Source: Variovorax davisae
GTDB taxonomy: Bacteria > Pseudomonadota > Gammaproteobacteria > Burkholderiales > Burkholderiaceae_C
NCBI RefSeq assembly: GCF_030316845.1
Contig: NZ_JASZYS010000005.1
Location: 310,001 to 374,000 of the forward strand
Reading direction: 5' to 3'
DNA: 64,000 nt
The notes under the pieces were generated by a model. That model had not been told where the DNA came from. It saw only the letters and a list, made by a program, of their open reading frames with translations, and made no database searches. The translations under genes and the position numbers were made by a program. Below, one piece after another: positions 1 to 7,843 of this stretch (position 1 is its first letter; each line of letters begins with the position of its first letter).

Positions 1-383
1 CGATGAAGCGGCGCATTGCGATGATCGAGGGATCGAGCATTGCGCAGGACGTGATCGAGAAGGTCAGGGGCATCGCGCACCAGAAGCGCAGCGTGCTCGT
101 GTGTCTCGACAGCAACCACACCCATGCCCATGTGCTGGACGAATTGCGAGCCTATGCGCCCTTGGTAACCCCGGGCAGCTATTGCGTCGTATTCGACACG
201 ATCGTGGAAGACTTGCCGGAAAGCCTGTTTCCTGATCGGCCATGGGGACCCGGCGACAACCCCAAGACGGCAGTGCACGAATTTCTGAAGACCCATTCGG
301 CGGCGTTCGAGATCGACCATGGCATGGACAGCAAGTTGCTGCTCAGCGTCGCTCCACATGGGTATCTCAAACGAGTGGCCTGA
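1..383 (+). CDS. CmcI-like cephalosporin hydroxylase/O-methyltransferase family protein, 5' truncated
   Basis: The frame is open from the left window edge to a TGA at 381-383, so only the C-terminal part (about 127 residues) is visible. The sequence IEGSS, then VLVCLDSNHTHAHVLDELRAY, then APLVTPGSY and a following acidic stretch match the second half of the cephalosporin-hydroxylase/rhamnosyl O-methyltransferase family. Members of that family in LPS clusters are predicted SAM-dependent sugar methyltransferases. The ATG at position 3 is internal, because the family normally has about 100 further residues with the SAM-binding motif upstream. The next gene, rmlC, starts 23 bp later on the same strand, so it is probably co-transcribed. 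Substrate unknown; sugar O-methylation is an inference from context. Confidence 0.75.
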   Translation, partial: MKRRIAMIEGSSIAQDVIEKVRGIAHQKRSVLVCLDSNHTHAHVLDELRAYAPLVTPGSYCVVFDTIVEDLPESLFPDRPWGPGDNPKTAVHEFLKTHSAAFEIDHGMDSKLLLSVAPHGYLKRVA

Positions 384-406
384 GACATCATTTCCGAGCG
401 CCCATC

Positions 407-949
407 ATGAAAGTTACCCCTACATTCATCCCGGACGTCCTGGTCATCGAGCCCAAGGTCTTTGGCGACGCTCGGGGATTCTTCTTCGAGAGTTTCAATC
501 AGAAAGCCTTCGATGATGCGGTCGGTCGCCAAGTCGAGTTTGTTCAGGACAACCACTCTCGCTCCCGCAAAGGCGTACTTCGCGGGCTGCACTACCAGAT
601 CCAACAGCCACAAGGCAAGCTGGTACGCGTTGTTTGTGGCACGGTATTCGACGTTGCGGTCGACATTCGCAAGTCGTCTCCCACCTTCGGAAAATGGGTA
701 GGGGTTGAACTGAGCGAGCACAACCAAAGGCAGCTTTGGATTCCCGAAGGTTTCGCGCATGGATTCGTGGTGCTCAGCGAACAAGCGGATTTCTTGTACA
801 AGACCACCGACTACTACGCGCCTGGCCATGAGCGTTGCATTGGCTGGGACTCGCTCGATATTCGCTGGCCTGACCTCGACGTGCCTTTCAGCTTGTCCGA
901 AAAGGATCGCCAAGGTGTCGGACTGAGCGGCGCCGAGTTGTTCGAGTGA
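407..949 (+). CDS. rfbC: dTDP-4-dehydrorhamnose 3,5-epimerase
   Basis: RmlC family, 180 residues, the usual length. It epimerises C3 and C5 of dTDP-4-keto-6-deoxyglucose in dTDP-L-rhamnose synthesis in the cytoplasm. Family landmarks: an F-x-D-x-RG-FF-E start (about residues 17-27), QDNHSRS followed by GVLRGLHYQ with the catalytic His (about residue 65), and IPEGFAHGF (about 120-128). The ATG at 407 is chosen over upstream in-frame codons because it gives the canonical MKVTPT start and avoids overlap with the preceding gene. No rmlA, rmlB or rmlD is visible, so they presumably lie left of the window. Its stop overlaps the start of a small ORF (TGATG), consistent with operon coupling. Confidence 0.95.
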   Translation: MKVTPTFIPDVLVIEPKVFGDARGFFFESFNQKAFDDAVGRQVEFVQDNHSRSRKGVLRGLHYQIQQPQGKLVRVVCGTVFDVAVDIRKSSPTFGKWVGVELSEHNQRQLWIPEGFAHGFVVLSEQADFLYKTTDYYAPGHERCIGWDSLDIRWPDLDVPFSLSEKDRQGVGLSGAELFE

Positions 950-1053
950 TGACTGCAACCGGTGCTACGGCACCAGGACATCTGGTCACCGACGACACTT
1001 ACCTCACCAAGTGGCCCGAGAAATTTCGCGCCCTCCCCAGCAATTGTTCATGA
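949..1053 (+). CDS. candidate 34-residue ORF between rfbC and the GT-C-like membrane protein
   Basis: An ATG at 949 overlaps the rfbC stop (TGATG), and the reading frame runs 34 codons to a TGA at 1051-1053 that overlaps the ATG of the next gene at 1050 (ATGA). Both ends are therefore arranged as in translationally coupled operon genes. The product starts MTATGATAPGHLV and includes DTYLTKWPEKFRAL. It has no signal peptide, membrane segment or motif I recognise. It fills what would otherwise be a 100-bp gap in a tightly packed operon. It could be a genuine small protein, the N-terminal remnant of a deleted gene, or a coupling leader peptide. Its function is unknown and expression is uncertain. 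Confidence 0.4.
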   Translation: MTATGATAPGHLVTDDTYLTKWPEKFRALPSNCS

Positions 1054-3248
1054 TGTTCCGTCTTTCTGCGCCTGGCGCCGCCGTACCGCGTTCCCGCGCA
1101 GCAACTGAGGCCTTCCAGCTGGGGGTTCAGTTTGTTCTGACCGTGGTTTGCATGACCGCCTCGCTGAGGCTTTGGAACACCGACCTTCGTGTGCCGTTCA
1201 ACTACTGGGGCGATACGATCTTCGAGTTGATCCTGACCAAGTCAATCGCCGACGGCGACTGGATCTGGTTCATTCATCGGCTGGGAGCGCCTTTCGGCCT
1301 CGATATCGCTGCGTTCCCGCAGAATCTGTTCTTTTCGTCATTGATCATGAAGATCATCGCGATCTTCACGAAAGAGCCGGGGCTCATCCTCAATCTCTTT
1401 TGGATTCTTTCCGCCGGACTCACCTCGGTCATCTGCCATGTCGCGCTTCGGCCTCTGGGGCTGACTCGGCGTAGCCTTTTCGTGCTGTCCACCCTTTTTG
1501 CGCTCCTGCCGCATGTCTTCTTTCGAAATGTCTCGCATGTCAGCCTGACCTACATGTTTGTACCGGTGGTCTGCGCCCAGGCGCTTCTCGTTCTTGCGAG
1601 AAATCGACAACAGGGCGACGAGGCCGATTCGACGGACCGGAAATTGCCCCTGCCATTGCTGGTGGTTTCTGGCTTGGCGATCGGTGTCGACTACATCTAT
1701 ACCGCTTTCTTCAGTTGCTTCTTTTTGGCGGTCGCCGGCACGGCCGGTTTCTGTCTGAGTCGACGCCGTGCTCCGCTGGTTTCCACGCTGCCGCTGATCG
1801 CCTTGATCTGCGCGTCCGCCTTGGTCAATCTGACGCCCTCGCTTTTGAGCTGGCATCGTGACGGGACACCCGCCAGCGTGACCTATAAGAGTCCCGCCGA
1901 AGCCGAGACCTATGGACTCAAGATTCGCCATCTGGTGAGTCCTATATTCACCGACGTGCTAGGGCCGCCGAATGTCGACTTCCCGCTGGAGAACGAGAAC
2001 GTGTCGGCGAAACTCGGCGTCGTCGGCGGCGCCGGATTCGTCGTGGCTGTGGTTGCTGCGCTGTTCTCGCGCAGGCGGACGCCGGGCAATCAACTGTGGG
2101 CTGCCGGAGTGCTCACGGTCGCTGGTCTTCTATTGGCCACCGTTGGCGGCTTCGGTTCGATCTTCAATGTCCTCGTTTCGCCGGACATCAGGGCCTACAA
2201 CCGAATCTCGGTGTTCATCGCGTTCTTTAGTTTCTACGCGCTGTTCGACGTGATCGAGCGGGTGCGGCTTCGATTTCTGGCGGCCGGCGCGCGGGGCGCG
2301 GACTGGGTTTTCTCTCTCGTTCTCGTGACGCTGTTCGTGGGCGGCGTGTTGGACCAAGGTGCCGTTGCCCGCATCCTTTACACAAGTTACGACGTCCACC
2401 GGAAGAGCTTCGAAACGGAAAGGGAGTTTGTCTCCCGAATCGAAAGCGTCGCGACGCACACGCACCGAATCTTTCAACTTCCGATCGTCCCCTTCCCTTC
2501 GGATGCTGGGCGGGAGCGGATGCTCAGCTACGACCATGGGCGTCCATATCTCTGGTCCGATCGAATGAGTTGGAGCTGGCCTGGCCTGTCGGACAGTCAG
2601 GTCGCCTTCGAGTCCGGCTTGACGCCTGAGGACCCGAAGGCCTTGGTCCGTCAACTTGCAGTGGCCGGGTTCGATGGTCTCTGGATCGATCGCTTTGCGT
2701 TCCGCAGCGAGGTCGTGGAAAGTCTTGAGCGCGAGCTGAAGGGCTTCGTCCAGGCGCCCCCTTTGATCTCGCGGGATGATCGGTACGTTTTCATTGATCT
2801 CAGCGACGCGTCGCGTGCGTGGCAGGAGGCCCATTCGCCAGATGAGCAGCGGCTGCAGCGAGAAGCAATGCTTCGGCCGAGGACTCTCAAGTATGGCAAG
2901 GGGTTCTTTGCTGAAGAGACCGCCCAAGGCGGAATGCAGAAGTTCCGATGGTCGGGCAAGTCTTCCGACATCACCTTTGTCAACCCGTCCGGGGCTCGCA
3001 GTCATTTCGAATTTACTGCATCAGTACATGGCAACGCTGGGGGTGTACTCTCCGTGCTGGGTCCTCGCGGAATGCAACAGAAAGTGCACCTCGGCAGTGG
3101 CGAAGGCAGAGTCGTTCTTTCACTCGATCTCGACCCGAAAGAGAATGCCAAAATTGAATTCTTGTTCGAGGGTACTCGGATAGATGCGCCTGGAGACCCT
3201 CGGGCAATGTACTTTTCTCTCATCAACCCCAAAATCAGAGGCGATTGA
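1050..3248 (+). CDS. large polytopic membrane protein, GT-C glycosyltransferase-like
   Basis: About 732 residues. The N-terminal two thirds contain roughly ten hydrophobic segments (for example QFVLTVVCMTASL, LFVLSTLFALLPHVFF, LPLLVVSGLAI, VFIAFFSFYALF). The last about 250 residues are soluble and probably periplasmic. A motif region NYWGDTIFE...HRLGAPFG (about residues 50-85) resembles the first-loop acidic region of GT-C polyprenyl-phosphate-sugar-dependent transferases. With the GtrB- and GtrA-like genes downstream, it is the likely periplasmic transferase of a three-component O-antigen/LPS modification set (inference). ATG 1050 (or 1053) is preferred over GTG 1011 because it overlaps the preceding small ORF stop. 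No specific family name is claimed. Confidence 0.7.
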   Translation: MMFRLSAPGAAVPRSRAATEAFQLGVQFVLTVVCMTASLRLWNTDLRVPFNYWGDTIFELILTKSIADGDWIWFIHRLGAPFGLDIAAFPQNLFFSSLIMKIIAIFTKEPGLILNLFWILSAGLTSVICHVALRPLGLTRRSLFVLSTLFALLPHVFFRNVSHVSLTYMFVPVVCAQALLVLARNRQQGDEADSTDRKLPLPLLVVSGLAIGVDYIYTAFFSCFFLAVAGTAGFCLSRRRAPLVSTLPLIALICASALVNLTPSLLSWHRDGTPASVTYKSPAEAETYGLKIRHLVSPIFTDVLGPPNVDFPLENENVSAKLGVVGGAGFVVAVVAALFSRRRTPGNQLWAAGVLTVAGLLLATVGGFGSIFNVLVSPDIRAYNRISVFIAFFSFYALFDVIERVRLRFLAAGARGADWVFSLVLVTLFVGGVLDQGAVARILYTSYDVHRKSFETEREFVSRIESVATHTHRIFQLPIVPFPSDAGRERMLSYDHGRPYLWSDRMSWSWPGLSDSQVAFESGLTPEDPKALVRQLAVAGFDGLWIDRFAFRSEVVESLERELKGFVQAPPLISRDDRYVFIDLSDASRAWQEAHSPDEQRLQREAMLRPRTLKYGKGFFAEETAQGGMQKFRWSGKSSDITFVNPSGARSHFEFTASVHGNAGGVLSVLGPRGMQQKVHLGSGEGRVVLSLDLDPKENAKIEFLFEGTRIDAPGDPRAMYFSLINPKIRGD

Positions 3249-3249
3249 A

Positions 3250-4248
3250 TTGAAGCTCAATGGCAAAAAAGTCTTGGTCACCGGTGCCGATGGTTTCATC
3301 GGAAGCCACCTGACAGAGGCGCTTATTTCGGAAGGCTGCGGCGTGCGTGCCTTCGTCTACTACAACTCCTTCAACAGCTGGGGCTGGCTCGATACGTTGC
3401 CGCCCGAAATGTTGAAAGAAATGGATGTTTTCGCAGGTGACATCCGCGACCCCAATGGTGTCGCCGAAGCAATGAAATCATGCGATGTGGTGTTTCATTT
3501 GGCAGCCCTCATCGCCATTCCGTTTTCCTACCACTCTCCTGACTCGTATGTGGACACCAACATCAAGGGGACGTTGAATGTTCTGCAGGCAGCACGTCGA
3601 CTCGACACTGCGCGTGTGCTAGTAACCTCAACATCGGAAGTGTATGGAACGGCCCAATATGCACCGATCGACGAGAAGCACCCCTACCAAGGCCAGTCTC
3701 CGTACAGTGCCACCAAGATCGGCGCGGACAGACTCGCTGAGTCATTTTTCAGATCCTTCGAGTTGCCTGTAACCATTGTCAGGCCATTCAATACGTATGG
3801 CCCCCGCCAGTCTGCTCGTGCGGTGGTCCCGACCATCATTACTCAATTGTTGCTCGGTCAGACCCAGATCAAACTCGGGAGCCTTAGCCCGACGCGAGAT
3901 TTCAATTATGTCAAGGATACAGTCCGCGGCTTCATCGCTTTGGCGGAAGCGGATGCGGCAATCGGACGCGAGGTCAATATTGCCACCGGAACCGAGGTTT
4001 CGGTGGGAGATATCGCGCGAGTGCTGATCGAGCAGATCAACCCTGCAGCCACGATCCTGACCGAGGATGCGCGCCTGCGACCCGAAGCGTCTGAAGTATT
4101 TCGATTGATCGGCGACAACTCACTGATTCGAAGCCTGACGCAATGGAAGCCCGATTTTGACTTGGAAGCGGGGCTTCGTGACACGATTGAGTGGTTCAGA
4201 AATCCCGATCACCTTTCCCGCTACAAGAGCTGGCTATACAACATTTGA
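3250..4248 (+). CDS. NAD-dependent epimerase/4,6-dehydratase, LegB-like SDR
   Basis: Extended SDR of 332 residues. The Rossmann motif GADGFIGSH lies at about 11-19, the catalytic Ser/Thr region is TSTSEVYG, and the YSATK pair is the YxxxK motif (about 155). The stretch VYYNSFNSWGWLD after the first Rossmann beta-alpha units is typical of the LegB-type nucleotide-sugar 4,6-dehydratases. The probable role is making a 4-keto-6-deoxy nucleotide sugar. The start is TTG 3250, one base after the upstream stop; this gives LKLNGKKVLVTG and no overlap, whereas an upstream start at 3184 would read through the previous gene. A nucleotidyltransferase starts 8 bp after its stop, which supports a shared sugar-nucleotide pathway. 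The exact substrate (UDP-, GDP- or CDP-linked) cannot be read from the sequence. Confidence 0.85.
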   Translation: MKLNGKKVLVTGADGFIGSHLTEALISEGCGVRAFVYYNSFNSWGWLDTLPPEMLKEMDVFAGDIRDPNGVAEAMKSCDVVFHLAALIAIPFSYHSPDSYVDTNIKGTLNVLQAARRLDTARVLVTSTSEVYGTAQYAPIDEKHPYQGQSPYSATKIGADRLAESFFRSFELPVTIVRPFNTYGPRQSARAVVPTIITQLLLGQTQIKLGSLSPTRDFNYVKDTVRGFIALAEADAAIGREVNIATGTEVSVGDIARVLIEQINPAATILTEDARLRPEASEVFRLIGDNSLIRSLTQWKPDFDLEAGLRDTIEWFRNPDHLSRYKSWLYNI

Positions 4249-4256
4249 GGGGACAC

Positions 4257-4973
4257 ATGAGAGCCGTAATCTTGGCAGGAGGCAAGGGCACCCGCCTTCG
4301 CCCCTACACGACATTGATCCCCAAGCCGCTGGTGCCGCTTGGCGGAAAATACTCCATTCTGGAACTGATTATCCTTCAGCTGAAACGCGCCGGATTCACG
4401 CACGTCACGCTTGCCGTCAATCACCTCTCGCAGTTGATCATGGCTTATTTCGGCGATGGCAGCCGGCTCGGAGTCGAGCTCGACTATTCTTTGGAAGAGG
4501 TCGAACTCAGTACTATTGGACCGCTAACGCTGATCAAAGATCTGCCCGACGATTTTTTAGTGATGAATGGTGACATTCTTTGCGATTTGGACTATCGAAG
4601 TTTCTATGAACGACATGTGACGGAAGGTCGAAAGGTATCGGTGTCGGCTTTCCGTCGCGAAGTAAAGATCGATTTCGGCGTTCTTGGCTATGACGAATCC
4701 GGGCAACTGACCTCTTTCAGTGAGAAGCCAACTTACCGATTCGACGTCAGCATGGGTATTTATTGCATCAATCGCACCGTGATCGAGAGTTTGCCTGTAG
4801 GCAAGCCTTATGGATTCGATAATCTGATGCACGATGGATTGCAAAAACGGGAACTGGTACACATTCAGCCTTTCGGCGGCTACTGGCTAGACATCGGACG
4901 CCCAGACGATTATCAATTTGCGGATGACAATTTCGCAGAACTTGCCGGAAAATTGGGTATTGACCTTGACTAA
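4257..4973 (+). CDS. NDP-sugar nucleotidyltransferase
   Basis: Nucleotidyltransferase of 238 residues. The signature LAGGKGTRLRPYT (about 6-18) is followed by the lysine-containing IPKPLVPLGG, and MNGDILCDLDY carries the metal-binding Asp. GYWLDIGRPDDY near the end is the usual C-terminal signature of the mannose-1-P guanylyltransferase / glucose-1-P thymidylyl/cytidylyltransferase group. It lacks the C-terminal left-handed helix domain of GlmU/GlgC types. It activates a sugar 1-phosphate as an NDP-sugar, presumably the substrate of the adjacent SDR enzymes. The nucleotide and sugar are unresolved. ATG 4257 follows a GAGGGGAC ribosome binding site. The next gene starts inside its last codons. 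Confidence 0.9.
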   Translation: MRAVILAGGKGTRLRPYTTLIPKPLVPLGGKYSILELIILQLKRAGFTHVTLAVNHLSQLIMAYFGDGSRLGVELDYSLEEVELSTIGPLTLIKDLPDDFLVMNGDILCDLDYRSFYERHVTEGRKVSVSAFRREVKIDFGVLGYDESGQLTSFSEKPTYRFDVSMGIYCINRTVIESLPVGKPYGFDNLMHDGLQKRELVHIQPFGGYWLDIGRPDDYQFADDNFAELAGKLGIDLD

Positions 4974-5820
4974 GCGAGTGCTCATTTCTGGGGGGGGGAG
5001 TGTCCTCGGACGCGGGCTGGCCGAGCGGCTCCGGCATGATGGTTGTCAAGTGTGGCAGGGTTCTCATGCCGTTCCGGCAGGCCCTTTCTCCATTCCTATG
5101 GACGTTGGAGACGCTGAGCAGGTTCAGCGCGCCATCGAAAGCCTTCGTCCGGAGATGATTTTTCACCTTGCCGCGAGCTACGAGCCAGACATGGAAATGG
5201 CTTTCAATGTGAACGTTCGCGGAGCCCAAAATGTCATCGACGCCGTGGCTGCAGCCGGCGTGGACGCACGAATTGTTATGATGGGTTCGGCCGCAGAGTA
5301 TGGCGTGGTCGCGGCTGAAGAAAATCCGCTCGTGGAAGACCGCTGCTTGACACCGGTGTCCGTATACGGCCTTACGAAGGCCTGGCAGACGATGCTGAGC
5401 GTGAAAGCCGCATTCGAAGGACACGATATCGTGGTCGCGCGCATGTTCAATCTTGACGCCCCAGGGCTGCCATCACGTTTGTTCGTTGGAAGCGTCAATC
5501 GTCAGATTCAGGAAATCCTTGCAGGGGATCGCTTGGAATTGCAGGTAGGGGCACTTGACGCGGCTCGTGACTATGTCGGCCTTGAAGAAGCGATCGAACA
5601 ATTGCTGGTGATTGCAAATCGAGGGGTCAAGGGCTCCGTATATCATGTCGCGTCGGGACGCCCTATAAGCATGAGGGATTTGCTTGTGAGAAAGTTGGAG
5701 GCTGCTGGATTGGATGCCGCAGTCATCAGAGAGCGAGCAGTAGGCGTCGCACGCCTCGGCTATGACGTGCCATTGGTATACGCAGACATTGCACGCACTC
5801 GTGCACTTTATACGGAGTGA
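4966..5820 (+). CDS. NAD-dependent epimerase/reductase (SDR) with an internal G9 tract
   Basis: Extended SDR of 284 residues, related to the RmlD / GDP-4-keto-6-deoxysugar reductase group. It has an N-terminal Rossmann motif GGGSVLGRG, a MGSAAEYG region and YGLTK (YxxxK, about residue 133). The probable role is reduction or epimerisation of the 4-keto sugar made by the SDR at 3250. The start is TTG 4966 (MTKRVLISG), overlapping the upstream stop by 8 bp; GTG 4978 is the alternative. The Rossmann glycines are encoded by nine consecutive G residues at 4990-4998, which replaces the more usual GAxGxxG and could slip. Confidence 0.8.
   Translation: MTKRVLISGGGSVLGRGLAERLRHDGCQVWQGSHAVPAGPFSIPMDVGDAEQVQRAIESLRPEMIFHLAASYEPDMEMAFNVNVRGAQNVIDAVAAAGVDARIVMMGSAAEYGVVAAEENPLVEDRCLTPVSVYGLTKAWQTMLSVKAAFEGHDIVVARMFNLDAPGLPSRLFVGSVNRQIQEILAGDRLELQVGALDAARDYVGLEEAIEQLLVIANRGVKGSVYHVASGRPISMRDLLVRKLEAAGLDAAVIRERAVGVARLGYDVPLVYADIARTRALYTE
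4990..4998 (+). repeat. homopolymeric G9 tract inside an SDR coding sequence
   Basis: Nine consecutive G residues encode the Gly-Gly-Gly of the Rossmann loop, about 25 bases into the gene starting at 4966. A gain or loss of one G would frameshift the gene near its start. Poly-G tracts of this length act as slippage-prone contingency loci in some bacteria; whether this one varies is unknown. Confidence 0.6.
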
Positions 5821-5822
5821 CA

Positions 5823-6782
5823 ATGACTTCATTGCATTCACTCACTATCGTCGCCCCCGTCTATAACGAAGAGGCCGTGATCGGACAGTTTCACGCAAGG
5901 ACGATGGCGGTGGCGGACGCTTTGCAGGGCGTTGACACCCAAATCGTCTACGTGGTTGATCGCGGCACGGACCGGACGCTCGATGTCCTTCGCTCGATCG
6001 CGCTGGAAGATTCGCGCGTCACTGTGCTTGCGTTGTCTGCGCGGTTTGGCCATCAGATGTCTTTGCTCGCCGGGATCGAGAACTCATTGGATTCCGACGC
6101 AATCGTGATGATGGACAGCGATTTGCAACACCCGCCGGAGTTGATTCCGATTCTGCTCGAGCGGTTTGCCGAGGGTGTCGACGTCGTCTACACCGTGCGC
6201 GCAGAAACGCGCGGAATAAGCTGGACGCGCGCGAAAGCAGGAGAACTTTTCTATAAACTGATGAATGCGCTATCCAGCGTCCCGATCAGGAAAAATGCTG
6301 CCGATTTCCGGTTGATCTCGAAGAGGGTTGCGAACATTCTGGCGGGAGATTTTTCTGAGCGGAACATGTTTCTTCGTGGAATTTTCTCCTGGATCGGATT
6401 CAAGCAGGTGGGGGTGGAGTATGTGGCGGACGAACGGGCAGCCGGTCACTCGAAATACTCTTTATCCCGTACGCTTCGTTTTGCGCTGACAGGAATCTTG
6501 TCGTTCAGTACGAAGCCGCTGCAATTGGGTATTATCGTTGGCGCCTGGACCGGTGGGGCTGGATTTCTGCTTATGTTCGCCGCAGTGGTAAGCTACTTCA
6601 TCGATAGGTCAATTCCTAGTGGCTGGACGACCGTGGTGGTGTTGCTCTTGTTTTTCAGTGCTATTCAATTATTCGTGATTGGTATTATTGGAATGTACAT
6701 CGGTGATCTCTATCTCGAGATGAAGGGGCGGCCGAGATACATTCTTGATGAAAAGATAAATCATGGAAAAGACAAAAGTTGA
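5823..6782 (+). CDS. GT2 glycosyltransferase, GtrB/dolichyl-phosphate mannosyltransferase-like
   Basis: 319 residues. The cytoplasmic GT2 domain (about 1-225) has the nucleotide-binding start IVAPVYNEE and the metal-binding MMDSDLQHPPE (about 95-105). Two C-terminal transmembrane segments follow (about 235-258 and 268-295). This architecture is that of GtrB, which charges undecaprenyl phosphate with a sugar on the inner face of the cytoplasmic membrane. The start is ATG 5823, 2 bp after the upstream stop. A methyltransferase gene overlaps its 3' end by 20 bp and a GtrA gene follows. The donor sugar is probably the product of the SDR/nucleotidyltransferase genes upstream (inference). Confidence 0.85.
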   Translation: MTSLHSLTIVAPVYNEEAVIGQFHARTMAVADALQGVDTQIVYVVDRGTDRTLDVLRSIALEDSRVTVLALSARFGHQMSLLAGIENSLDSDAIVMMDSDLQHPPELIPILLERFAEGVDVVYTVRAETRGISWTRAKAGELFYKLMNALSSVPIRKNAADFRLISKRVANILAGDFSERNMFLRGIFSWIGFKQVGVEYVADERAAGHSKYSLSRTLRFALTGILSFSTKPLQLGIIVGAWTGGAGFLLMFAAVVSYFIDRSIPSGWTTVVVLLLFFSAIQLFVIGIIGMYIGDLYLEMKGRPRYILDEKINHGKDKS

Positions 6783-7449
6783 CTTCGACGCCTACACTGA
6801 AAACTACAATGATCTGCTTCGAGATCAGACGTCGTTTTTTTCAAGCAATGATCAGTATTTTGCGGAATACAAGGTTCGCGCTGTTCGCTCAAAATTGAAG
6901 CGAGAGCCGAAGCGAATTCTGGAATATGGTTGCGGCATCGGACGAAACGTACGATATCTGGCGGCTGAGTTTCCCTTTGCAGAAATCGTTGGAACAGATA
7001 TCTCGCACGAAAGTATCGACCTGGCTCGGTCTGAAAATTCTCATGCCCGCTTTGAGGTAGAAAGCTCTTCATTGGAGTTGGGCGAATTCGATCTTGTTTT
7101 CGTTGCCGGTGTTTTTCATCACATTCCGCCTTCGCAAAGGGCCGAATCCGTTCAGACGATTTTGAATCGGATGAGGAAGGGTGGCGAAGTTTTTATATTT
7201 GAGCACAATCCATACAACCCTGTTACGCGACGAATCGTCAATAATTGCCCGTATGATGCCGATGCGGTTTTGCTGCGACCGGCTGAGCTCCGGCAGCGGC
7301 TCGAGGCAGGAGGGTTCAAGTTGCTTGACGGCTCGTATTGCCTCCTCATTCCACCTTCGTTGAAATGGCTCGCGCCCATTGAGAGGTTTTTTGGTGCTCT
7401 CCCGCTTGGCGGTCAATACTGGGTCAGCGCCGAGAAATGCGACAACTGA
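6763..7449 (+). CDS. class I SAM-dependent methyltransferase
   Basis: 228 residues with SAM-binding motif I ILEYGCGIGRN (about 48-58), motif II acidic residue in VGTDISHESI, and a motif IV-like LVFVAGVFHHIP. It is likely to methylate a sugar or lipid-linked intermediate, given its place between GtrB- and GtrA-like genes. It overlaps the upstream gene by 20 bp and the downstream gene by 13 bp, so the three are coupled. The DNA is visibly AT-richer than the rest of the window, with many A/T third positions, which suggests separate acquisition. Substrate unknown. Confidence 0.8.
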   Translation: MEKTKVDFDAYTENYNDLLRDQTSFFSSNDQYFAEYKVRAVRSKLKREPKRILEYGCGIGRNVRYLAAEFPFAEIVGTDISHESIDLARSENSHARFEVESSSLELGEFDLVFVAGVFHHIPPSQRAESVQTILNRMRKGGEVFIFEHNPYNPVTRRIVNNCPYDADAVLLRPAELRQRLEAGGFKLLDGSYCLLIPPSLKWLAPIERFFGALPLGGQYWVSAEKCDN

Positions 7450-7820
7450 TTCGCTTCGGGTTGGTAGGCGTCTTCAATACATTTTTTGGGTACGCCATCA
7501 TTTTCTCCGCGATGTATGGGCTGCAGTTTTCCCCTGTTGCGGCCAACGCGTTGGGGTATGGCCTGGGGTTGATTACTTCGTATTGGCTGAATCGGACGTT
7601 TACTTTCAGAAGCACATCAGCGGTCAAGCCCGAGGTCGTCAAGTTTTTGGTCGTGGTCGGCCTTTCGTACGCAGTCAACTTGATCGTGTTGCTGGTGTGG
7701 ATGAAGGTTTTCGGCCTTCACGAGGGCCTGGGCCAGTTGGCGGCGGGCGTCGCCTATATCGCCTCGTCATATGCGCTCAACAAGTACTTCGTTTTTCAGA
7801 GAAGCAAGCAAGCTTCCTAG
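7437..7820 (+). CDS. GtrA-family membrane protein (undecaprenyl-phosphate-sugar flippase)
   Basis: 127 residues, four transmembrane helices, typical length for GtrA. The N-terminal IRFGLVGVFNTFFGY and the WLNRTFTF motif after helix 2 are characteristic. GtrA proteins are thought to flip undecaprenyl-phosphate-linked sugar to the periplasm for O-antigen decoration. It pairs with the GtrB-like gene at 5823 and probably with the GT-C-like protein at 1050. It ends 23 bp before the convergent gene ending at 7844. Confidence 0.85.
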   Translation: MRQLIRFGLVGVFNTFFGYAIIFSAMYGLQFSPVAANALGYGLGLITSYWLNRTFTFRSTSAVKPEVVKFLVVVGLSYAVNLIVLLVWMKVFGLHEGLGQLAAGVAYIASSYALNKYFVFQRSKQAS

Positions 7821-7843
7821 GCCAGGACTCGCCGACGGCAGCG

